Positions 1 through 6,536 of a stretch of DNA of 64,000 bases are shown here, in pieces. Below the pieces are notes generated by a model. It ran no database searches and was not told the DNA's origin. It worked only from the letters and a program-made list of their open reading frames with translations. The first letter of the stretch is position 1. Each line of letters starts with the position of its first letter. A program made the translations under genes and the position numbers. Origin of the DNA: Pseudooceanicola pacificus (GTDB lineage Bacteria; Pseudomonadota; Alphaproteobacteria; Rhodobacterales; Rhodobacteraceae); NCBI RefSeq assembly GCF_009789075.1, contig NZ_WNXQ01000002.1, forward strand, positions 310,001-374,000, in the 5' to 3' direction.

Positions 1-243
1 TCGTCCGAGGACATCTTTGCCGATCCGCAGATCCGGCATCAGAAACATTTCATCGACATCCCGCGCCAGGACGGCGTGATCTCGACCGTCGAGGCCTGCC
101 GCTTCATCCTGTCGGAAACCCCCGCCGCGCCGGAACGGGCCAGCCCCGATTACGGGCGGGACAACGACTTCGTCCTTGAGGAATTGCTGGGCTACGATCG
201 CGACCGGATCGAGGCGCTGGCGGCGGTCGGCGCGCTGGTCTGA
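1..243 (+). CDS. CaiB/BaiF-type CoA-transferase, C-terminal fragment
   Basis: The window opens inside a reading frame that runs from base 1 to a TGA at 241-243 and gives 80 residues. The fragment has the pattern of the end of class III CoA-transferases (formyl-CoA transferase family): an ED-x-F-AD-PQ start, then a short strand with IPRQDG, then SPDYGRDND and an LLGYD-x-DRI helix near the stop. These enzymes move CoA between carboxylic acids in the cytoplasm; the substrate cannot be read from this piece. The gene faces the DNA ligase gene, whose stop lies three bases away, so the two are convergent and almost touch. The catalytic aspartate region lies outside the window. Confidence 0.72.
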   Translation, partial: SSEDIFADPQIRHQKHFIDIPRQDGVISTVEACRFILSETPAAPERASPDYGRDNDFVLEELLGYDRDRIEALAAVGALV

Positions 244-246
244 GGG

Positions 247-1815
247 TCAGATCGCGGGCGGCAGCAGCGCCTTGAGGGTTTCAAGCCGATCGGCCTCGGC
301 CGCCGGTTTGTCGCTGCGGATCCGCGCGATGCGGGGAAAGCGCATGGCCACGCCCGACTTGTGCCGGGGCGAGCGGTTCAGCCCCTCGAATGCGATTTCC
401 AGCACCAGTTCGGGTTTCACCGACCGGACGGGGCCGAAGCGTTCCACCGTGTTGTTGCGCACGAAGCGGTCGAGCGATTTCAGCTCGTCGTCGGTGAAGC
501 CGAAATAGGCCTTGCCCACGGGCACCAGCTGGTCGCCGTCCCAGAGCGCAAAGGTGAAATCCGAATAATAGCCCGACCGTTTGCCATGCCCCCGCTGGGC
601 ATAGATCAGCACGGCGTCCACCACCATCGGGTCACGCTTCCACTTGAACCAGGGCCCCTTGGCGCGCCCGGCGGTATAGGGGCTGTCCTTGCGCTTGATC
701 ATCACCCCTTCGATCACCGCATCGGGCGGATCGGCGCGCAGGGCGGCGAGGTCGTCCCAGGTGTCGAATGCCAGCAGCGGCGACAGGTCCAGCCGATCCG
801 GGTCGAACCGGTTCCGCAATCCTTCCAACGCCTTGCGGCGCGTGGTGAAAGGGTCGGCGCGCAAATCCCGGCCCTCGATCAGCAGCGCATCGTACAGCCG
901 CAGCGCCGCCGGGTGGCTTTGCAGCAGCCCCTTGCCGACGCTCTTGCGGTTCAGCCGCTTCTGCAATTCGCCAAAGGGGGCGACCTCGGCCCCGCGCCGC
1001 ACCAGCAGCTCGCCATCCAATGTGCCCTCGAACTCCAGCGCGTCGAGCAGGTCGGGGAAACTGGCCGAGATATCCTCGCCCGTGCGCGAATAGAGCCGGC
1101 GCGTCCCGCGATCGACCGAGGCCTGCACGCGGATGCCGTCCCATTTCCATTCGGCGGCGTATTCGGCAGGGTCCAGCGCGCCCAGCTGGTCCAGGTCGGT
1201 TCCGGTCGACAGCATCACCGGGCGGAACGGCGCATGGGCGGCCGACACCGGCTTTTCCCCCCCGTCGAGCCAGGCAAAGAGGCTGTCATAGGGCGGCGTC
1301 AGCCCGTGCCACAGTTCCTCGATCTCGGTTGCGGGGACGGTGCCATATTCCGCCAGTGCGGCGCGGGCCAGCCGGGCCGATACCCCCACGCGCAGCCCGC
1401 CGGTCGCCAGCTTCAGATAGGCATGGCGCCCGCTCGGGTCCAGCCGGTCCAGCCGCGCGGCGATCAGGCCGGGCAGGTCGGCCTTGCCCGCCTGTTCCAG
1501 TTCACCCACCAGCTGCGACAGGGGCAGGTCCTCGGGCGGGGCCCCGGTGGGCCAGATCAGGGCAATGGTTTCGGCCAGGTCGCCCACGAAATCGTAGGAA
1601 TAGCCGAACAGCTCGGCATCCACCCGTTCGGTCACCAGAGCGCGCAACAGCGAGGGGGTGACCTTGCGCAGCTCCAGATCGCCGGTCAGCGCGGCCAGGG
1701 CGTAGCCGCGTTCCGGGTCGGGCCGGTTGCGGAAATGGGTGACGAGGTGGCGGATCTTGCCCGTGCGGGCGGGGGTGAAGGCCAGCGATTCCAGCAGGCG
1801 GGCGAAATGCTGCAT
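247..1815 (-). CDS. ATP-dependent DNA ligase (damage-response type)
   Basis: A 522-residue ATP-dependent DNA ligase. The adenylation motif EWKWDGIRV puts the nucleotidyl lysine at about K224. An all-helical N-terminal DNA-binding region precedes it (about 1-190). Motif III/IIIa (ELLV, LYDALLIEG), motif IV (DAVIEGVMIK) and motif V (GPWFKWKRD) follow, then an OB-fold domain to the end. It seals nicks during repair. The ATG at 1815 follows the TAG stop of the exonuclease directly with no gap, so translation is probably coupled. This ligase/exonuclease pair is the known ligase-associated DNA damage response set; the DEXH helicase and the PdeM endonuclease often found with it are not beside it here. 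Confidence 0.9.
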   Translation of the reverse strand: MQHFARLLESLAFTPARTGKIRHLVTHFRNRPDPERGYALAALTGDLELRKVTPSLLRALVTERVDAELFGYSYDFVGDLAETIALIWPTGAPPEDLPLSQLVGELEQAGKADLPGLIAARLDRLDPSGRHAYLKLATGGLRVGVSARLARAALAEYGTVPATEIEELWHGLTPPYDSLFAWLDGGEKPVSAAHAPFRPVMLSTGTDLDQLGALDPAEYAAEWKWDGIRVQASVDRGTRRLYSRTGEDISASFPDLLDALEFEGTLDGELLVRRGAEVAPFGELQKRLNRKSVGKGLLQSHPAALRLYDALLIEGRDLRADPFTTRRKALEGLRNRFDPDRLDLSPLLAFDTWDDLAALRADPPDAVIEGVMIKRKDSPYTAGRAKGPWFKWKRDPMVVDAVLIYAQRGHGKRSGYYSDFTFALWDGDQLVPVGKAYFGFTDDELKSLDRFVRNNTVERFGPVRSVKPELVLEIAFEGLNRSPRHKSGVAMRFPRIARIRSDKPAAEADRLETLKALLPPAI

Positions 1816-2820
1816 CTACTCCGCCTCGTCCTCGTAGCCGACCAGGTTCAGGGGCCGGGCCGTCCGCCCCTCCAGCGTGCAATGGCGGATCAGCGCCTCT
1901 TCGCGGCCGTGGGTGACCCAGACCTGTTCGGGGTCCAGCTCGGCGATGGTGCGGGTCAGGTCCGGCCAGTCGACATGGTCCGAAATCACCAGAGGCAGCT
2001 CGACCCCGCGCTGCCGGGCGCGGGCGCGGACCTGCATCCAGCCGCTGGCAAAGCAGATCACCGGGTCGGGGAAGCGCTGCGCCCAGGTGGCGGCAAAGGC
2101 CGAAGGCGGGGCAATCACGATCTGGCCCGCAAAATCCGCCTTGGTCATGCCGTCGTCGGTGGCGGGGCGCAACGGGCCAAGGTCCACGCCCTGTTCGATG
2201 TGATAGGCGCAGAGCCGCTCCAGCGCGCCGTGGATGTAGATCGGCGCCTCCCAACCGGCGGCGCGCAGCAGGGCGATCAGGCGCTGCGCCTTGCCCAGGG
2301 CATAGGCGCCAACCAGATGCGCCCGTTCCGGAAAGGCCTGGACCGAGGCCAGCAGCCGCGCGATCTGTCCCTCCGGCTCCGGATGGTGGAAGACGGGCAG
2401 GGCAAAGGTCGCCTCGGTCACGAAGACATCGCAGGGGACGGGTTCGAAGGGCGCGCAGGCCGGGTTGGCCCGGCGGCAATAATCGCCCGAGACCGTGAAC
2501 CGGCGGCCCCCGGTGCGGATCGCGATCTGGGCCGAGCCGAGCACATGGCCCGCCGGATGGAACGCGACCTCGGCATCGCCGATGCGCAACGGCCCCTCGG
2601 CCACCTGTGTCTGCCCGGCGAAATCCTGGCCATAGCGGATCGCCATGATGTCGAGCGTCTGGCGCGTGGCCAGCACCGCGCCGTGGCCCGACCTCGCATG
2701 GTCGGCATGGCCGTGCGTGATCAGCGCCCGTGCGACCGGGCGCACCGGATCGATGTGGAAATCGCCGGCGGGACAGTAGAGCCCGGCAGGCCGGGGGTGC
2801 AGCATGTCGTCTGGACGCAT
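1816..2820 (-). CDS. Ligase-associated damage-response exonuclease (metallo-beta-lactamase fold)
   Basis: A 334-residue protein of the metallo-beta-lactamase/beta-CASP superfamily. It carries the metal motif THGHADHA near residue 35, a distal HPAGHVLGSAQ motif and a C-terminal SDHVDWPDL motif, the pattern of the mRNA 3'-end-processing-factor-like exonucleases encoded with ATP-dependent ligases. It probably trims DNA ends before the ligase acts. The ATG at 2820 is the first in frame. The gene ends exactly where the ligase begins (TAG followed by ATG), so the two form an operon read leftwards. No signal peptide is seen; it should be cytoplasmic. Confidence 0.88.
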   Translation of the reverse strand: MRPDDMLHPRPAGLYCPAGDFHIDPVRPVARALITHGHADHARSGHGAVLATRQTLDIMAIRYGQDFAGQTQVAEGPLRIGDAEVAFHPAGHVLGSAQIAIRTGGRRFTVSGDYCRRANPACAPFEPVPCDVFVTEATFALPVFHHPEPEGQIARLLASVQAFPERAHLVGAYALGKAQRLIALLRAAGWEAPIYIHGALERLCAYHIEQGVDLGPLRPATDDGMTKADFAGQIVIAPPSAFAATWAQRFPDPVICFASGWMQVRARARQRGVELPLVISDHVDWPDLTRTIAELDPEQVWVTHGREEALIRHCTLEGRTARPLNLVGYEDEAE

Positions 2821-2877
2821 CCGCTGATGTTATGTCCCTCGCGCTGCGGGGCAAGTGCGCCGGGCGGCCGGGGCGGA

Positions 2878-5121
2878 TTATTCCGGCGCCCCGGCGGGGC
2901 TGTCGCGGCCCCGGCCCGGGGTGGCGGGATGCGCCGAGGGCCGGCCACTGGCGGCCGCTTCGGCCAGGATGCGGCCCAGGCTGTCGCGGCCCAGCGGTTT
3001 GGTCGCCACGTCGTCGACACCGGCTTCGGTCAGCTCGGCGGCGATCTCCTCGCCGATATGTGCGGTCAGGGCGACGATGCGGGTTGCGGCGTTTGGCCCG
3101 GGATGTGAGCGAATCCAACGGGTTGCGTCGCGTCCGTCCCGTCGCGGCATCGAGACATCCATCAGGATCAGGTCAAAGGCCTCGCCCGCCGCGATCCGCG
3201 CCACCTCTTCTCCGTCATGCGCCTCGCTCACGCCGTGGCCGTCGCGTTCCAGCATGTTGCGCAGGATAAAGCGGTTGGTGGCGTTGTCCTCGGCGATCAG
3301 CACCTTCAGCGCGGGCGTGGTTCCGGCCGCGGGCACGGGCGCGGGCCTGGCCGGTTCGATCACCGCCTGGGGCAGGGGCAGGGTCACCGTGAAGGTGCTG
3401 CCGATCCCTTCGGATCCGTCGACGGTGATCTCCCCGCCCATGCCGCGCACCAGCCGCCGGGCAATGCCCAGGCCCAGCCCCGTGCCCTGGATCTGGCGCG
3501 TGACGGCCGCGTCGAGGCGGACAAAATCCTCGAACACCGCCGCGTGATCCCCGGGCGCGATGCCGATACCGGTGTCGGCGACCCGCAGCGTGACTGTCTC
3601 TGCGCCGGTCCGGCGGGCAGAGACCTCGACCTCGCCGTTCCGGGTGAACTTGACGGCATTCGACACGATATTGGCAAGGACCTGCCGCAGCTGCACGGCG
3701 TCCCCCCGGACCGCGCCAACCGGGCGCTCGCCCGGCCGCCGCGCCAGCCGGTTGCCCTGCGCGCGGGCGCGCCCGGCCTCTCCGGCCAGGACCGAGGCGA
3801 TCAGGGCGTCGAGGTCGAAGGCCACCGTGCCGGAGGGGCGGCCACCCTCGATCCGCGTGATGTCGAGCACGTCATTGATCAGGTCCAGCAGGATCGAGGT
3901 CGAGTCCCTGAGGATCGGCAGGTAGCGGGCGAGGCTGGCCGGGTCGGGATCGTCCTCCATCAGCTCGATCGTCCCGAGCACGCCATTCAGCGGCGTGCGC
4001 ATCTCGTGGCTGACAATTCCCAGGAAGCGCGCCTTGGCCCGTTCGCCGGCGAGGGCGCGATCGCGGGACTCCTTCAACTCCGCCTCGGCCGCGATGCGGT
4101 GCGAGATGTCGCGGATCACGCAGACGCAGATTTCAGCCCCCTCGCGGTCGGTGACGCCCATCGACATTTCAACGGGAAAGCGCTGCCCGTCCGGCAGGCG
4201 GCCCGCCAGACGATGGCCGGTGCGCAGGCCCCGGCGGGCCGCGACATGCAGGTCGTGCCCGGTGATCCCGCGCCGGATTTCAGGCCCGTCAAAGGCCAGC
4301 AGCGTGCCCACGGCCTGACCCGCAAGCGCGGCCGCGGGGCGCGCGAACATGCTGCCCGCCGCAGCATTGGCATTCTCGATCCGCCCGCGCCGGTCGAGCA
4401 CCAGGATCGCATCCTGCGAGGTCGAGACGATGGTTTCCAGCCGCGCCGAGGTGGTCATCACCTCCTGCGCGCGCCGTTCGCTGACCGTGGCAAGGCGGCG
4501 GAACATCATCACCGTCAGGCTGAGCCCGGCGAGCAGGCCGAAACTGGCCAGCGCCAGCCGCGACAGCACGCCCGCCATGTCGCGCCGCATGGTCTGGGAG
4601 AGGGCGGACAGCAGCTGGTTGCCGATCGTGGCGATGCTGCGCACCTGGGGTCTCAGCCGGTCGACCTCGGCCAGCATGGCGGGCAGCGCGCGGGCCAGCT
4701 CCGTATCGGGGGCGTCGATTGCCGGCACCATCCCGCGCAGGGTCCCGGCTGTTTCCGCAAAGGCCGCACCCATGCCGTCGCCGAACAGCACGCTGCGGTA
4801 AAGCGGGCTGCGCTCCAGCGTATCGAGCCGACTGTAGAGGATGTCATAGCGTTGCCGCACCCTGGCCAGGGCGGCGGTGTCCGGCATCCCCGACAGGGCG
4901 GCCCTTTGCACGGCGCCCGAGAATTCCAGGAACTCCACCTCCAGCTGGGTGAGCGTCCACTGCACATTGTCCGAGGGCGAGGACTGCAGCTCTGACAGCT
5001 TTGCCCGCACATCCGTCAGCAGAAAGACAATCACGACGAGGCAGACCGCGGAGAGGGCCCAGACGATGGCCAGCCTCGATGAGCGCCGTTCCAGCCCCAG
5101 CATGTCGCGGTTGCGGCCCAT
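2878..5121 (-). CDS. Membrane hybrid sensor histidine kinase with receiver domain
   Basis: A 747-residue hybrid kinase. Transmembrane helix 1 (about 17-36) and helix 2 (about 189-207) frame a periplasmic region of about 150 residues. A PAS domain follows (about 225-345), then HisKA with the H-box SHEMRTPLNG (phospho-acceptor H372). The HATPase domain has the N-box NIVSNAVKF, DTGIGI and GTGLGLGIA. A C-terminal receiver (about 605-725) has the acceptor D655 in LILMDVSMP. It lies 31 bases downstream of the small periplasmic SUOX-fold gene on the same strand, which suggests that protein presents a ligand to the kinase periplasmic domain. The divergent LuxR-type regulator at 5815 is the likely output partner, by inference. 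No His-phosphotransfer domain is seen. Confidence 0.9.
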   Translation of the reverse strand: MGRNRDMLGLERRSSRLAIVWALSAVCLVVIVFLLTDVRAKLSELQSSPSDNVQWTLTQLEVEFLEFSGAVQRAALSGMPDTAALARVRQRYDILYSRLDTLERSPLYRSVLFGDGMGAAFAETAGTLRGMVPAIDAPDTELARALPAMLAEVDRLRPQVRSIATIGNQLLSALSQTMRRDMAGVLSRLALASFGLLAGLSLTVMMFRRLATVSERRAQEVMTTSARLETIVSTSQDAILVLDRRGRIENANAAAGSMFARPAAALAGQAVGTLLAFDGPEIRRGITGHDLHVAARRGLRTGHRLAGRLPDGQRFPVEMSMGVTDREGAEICVCVIRDISHRIAAEAELKESRDRALAGERAKARFLGIVSHEMRTPLNGVLGTIELMEDDPDPASLARYLPILRDSTSILLDLINDVLDITRIEGGRPSGTVAFDLDALIASVLAGEAGRARAQGNRLARRPGERPVGAVRGDAVQLRQVLANIVSNAVKFTRNGEVEVSARRTGAETVTLRVADTGIGIAPGDHAAVFEDFVRLDAAVTRQIQGTGLGLGIARRLVRGMGGEITVDGSEGIGSTFTVTLPLPQAVIEPARPAPVPAAGTTPALKVLIAEDNATNRFILRNMLERDGHGVSEAHDGEEVARIAAGEAFDLILMDVSMPRRDGRDATRWIRSHPGPNAATRIVALTAHIGEEIAAELTEAGVDDVATKPLGRDSLGRILAEAAASGRPSAHPATPGRGRDSPAGAPE

Positions 5122-5152
5122 CGGTCATCCCTTGCGGTGCGGATGCTCCCCG

Positions 5153-5647
5153 CTAGGGGATGATGTCGATCTGGTCGAGCTGCCAGATTGAATTGGCGTA
5201 TTTCACCTCGGTCCGGAACGACGGGTCGGAATCATAGGGATAGACCAGCCACAGCGGCCCCTTGTCCCGCAGCGACATCGGCGCGCCGTTGCGCTGATAG
5301 GCGAGCAGGGCGCCATCCGGGCGGATGTCCGCCACCGCGATGCGGATGGCATAGCCGTTGGCCGCCACCAGCGACAACGTGCCGTCGCGGACCTCCAACC
5401 GCTCCAGCAGCGCGGCGAGGCGCACGCCGCGAAAGGTCTGCGGGCCGTCGGTCCAGATCGTGGTGGTGGTGAAATCGCTGACGGGCAGCCCTTCCAGGCC
5501 CTGCCTGTCAAGCGCGGCAGTTTCTTCACCATTCTTAGTAATTGTCAGAATGACCGGCCCGCTGGCGCGGGGCAGGTCGGCCCAACCGGGCAGGGCCAGG
5601 CAGAGAATCGCCAGAATAATGGCCGGGGCCGAAGCTGTGCGGATCAA
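5153..5647 (-). CDS. Periplasmic SUOX-fold (pterin-binding type) protein, PruR-like
   Basis: A 164-residue exported protein. A signal peptide covers about residues 1-23 and ends at PGWAD. The mature part matches the oxidoreductase molybdopterin-binding (SUOX) fold in reduced form: TFRGVRLAALLERL, a central NGYAIRI strand, GAPMSLRDKGPLWLVYPYD and a final WQLDQIDI strand. The only cysteine (C16) lies in the signal peptide, so the cysteine that ligates molybdenum in sulfite oxidases is absent and enzymatic use of Moco is unlikely. Stand-alone proteins of this type next to membrane signalling proteins include PruR of Agrobacterium, which binds a reduced pterin and controls DcpA. Here the partner is the hybrid kinase just downstream. 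Fold assignment is fairly sure; the ligand is inferred. Confidence 0.75.
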   Translation of the reverse strand: MIRTASAPAIILAILCLALPGWADLPRASGPVILTITKNGEETAALDRQGLEGLPVSDFTTTTIWTDGPQTFRGVRLAALLERLEVRDGTLSLVAANGYAIRIAVADIRPDGALLAYQRNGAPMSLRDKGPLWLVYPYDSDPSFRTEVKYANSIWQLDQIDIIP

Positions 5648-5677
5648 GTTTTCCCTCCAATTCAGCTGATTTGCCTA

Positions 5678-5700
5678 GCGAACCGAAACATCGGTTTCGC
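5678..5700. promoter_or_regulatory. Inverted repeat in divergent promoter region
   Basis: An imperfect inverted repeat: GCGAACCGA, the spacer AACA, then TCGGTTTCGC, with one bulged base. It lies 31 bases upstream of the SUOX-fold protein start (5647) and 115 bases before the likely response-regulator start (5815). It is well placed as an operator for the divergent pair, possibly for the LuxR-type regulator itself. It could also be a 5'-leader hairpin. Confidence 0.35.
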
Positions 5701-5814
5701 AAGAGGATGCTAGCGTGAAAGTCTTTCCGACTCGTGTACGGCGGCAGCAATCGCCAAGACATTCTTTTCAGAGTCATGTATTGTCCCGGCTGGGTTAAGA
5801 AATTGGACTTGGAC

Positions 5815-6411
5815 ATGGCCAGTTTGATGCTTGCCGACGATCATGCGCTGCTGCGCGAGATGATCGCCGGCTATCTTTCCGACCGTGGCGGGCACGACGT
5901 GGCCACCGTGGCAAGCGTGGACGAGGCCTGCGACCTGCTGGACGGGGGCGCGCGCTTCGATCTTGTGCTGGTCGACTACCGCATGCCCGGGGCCAACGGG
6001 ATGACCGGGATATCCGAGATCGTCGCGCGCGCGGGCGAGGTGCCGGTCGCGCTGCTGTCCGGCGTGTCCGGTGTCGAGGTCGCGCGTGAGGCGCTGAACG
6101 CCGGATTGCGCGGCTATCTGCCAAAAACCCTGACGCCGGAAGAGCTTGCCACTGCCGTCGGCCGGCTGCTGGAGGGCGACCGTTTCCTGCCCGACGGCTT
6201 TTCGATGAGCCCCGAGGACGACCTTCTGACCCGGCGCGAGACCGAGGTCCTGCGTGGCATCTCGCAAGGTCTGTCGAACAAGGAAATCGCGCGCGACCTG
6301 GACCTCAAGGAGGTCACGATCAAGCTGCACGTGAAGACCCTGTGCCGCAAGCTCGAGGCGCGCAACCGGACCCACGCGGCGATGCGGGCGCTGGATCTCG
6401 GCCTGCTCTGA
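5815..6411 (+). CDS. LuxR/NarL-family response regulator
   Basis: A 198-residue two-domain regulator. The receiver (about 1-115) has the acidic pair D8/D9, phospho-acceptor D54 in LVLVDYRMPG, a conserved S at LLSG and the lysine in LPKTL. The C-terminal LuxR helix-turn-helix (about 137-198) contains LTRRETEVLRGISQGLSNKE, then a recognition helix and the HVKTLCRKL segment. The ATG at 5815 is chosen because the receiver begins at once (MASLMLADDH); in-frame ATGs at 5734 and 5776 would add a tail foreign to the family. It is divergent from the periplasmic protein/hybrid kinase operon and is the likely phosphorylation target of that kinase. Promoter targets are unknown. Confidence 0.87.
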   Translation: MASLMLADDHALLREMIAGYLSDRGGHDVATVASVDEACDLLDGGARFDLVLVDYRMPGANGMTGISEIVARAGEVPVALLSGVSGVEVAREALNAGLRGYLPKTLTPEELATAVGRLLEGDRFLPDGFSMSPEDDLLTRRETEVLRGISQGLSNKEIARDLDLKEVTIKLHVKTLCRKLEARNRTHAAMRALDLGLL

Positions 6412-6536
6412 GCGGTTAGGAACATTTCTAGCCAACGCCCGTCAGGGTTTAAACCAATCTTCAACTGTCCCTGCGCCAGATGGTCGGACGCAGCCGCTTG
6501 TCCGGCCGCCGTCTGATCTGCCTTGGGACATTGCTC

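Noticed and set aside
361..3108. A 915-codon open frame on the plus strand opposite the ligase and exonuclease genes
   Set aside because: It is the mirror of two well-supported genes with conserved motifs. Such long antisense frames are usual in GC-rich DNA; the product has no recognisable domain.
5153..5647. A true molybdenum enzyme of the sulfite oxidase family
   Set aside because: The mature protein has no cysteine, so the usual molybdenum ligand is missing, and it is far shorter than catalytic members.
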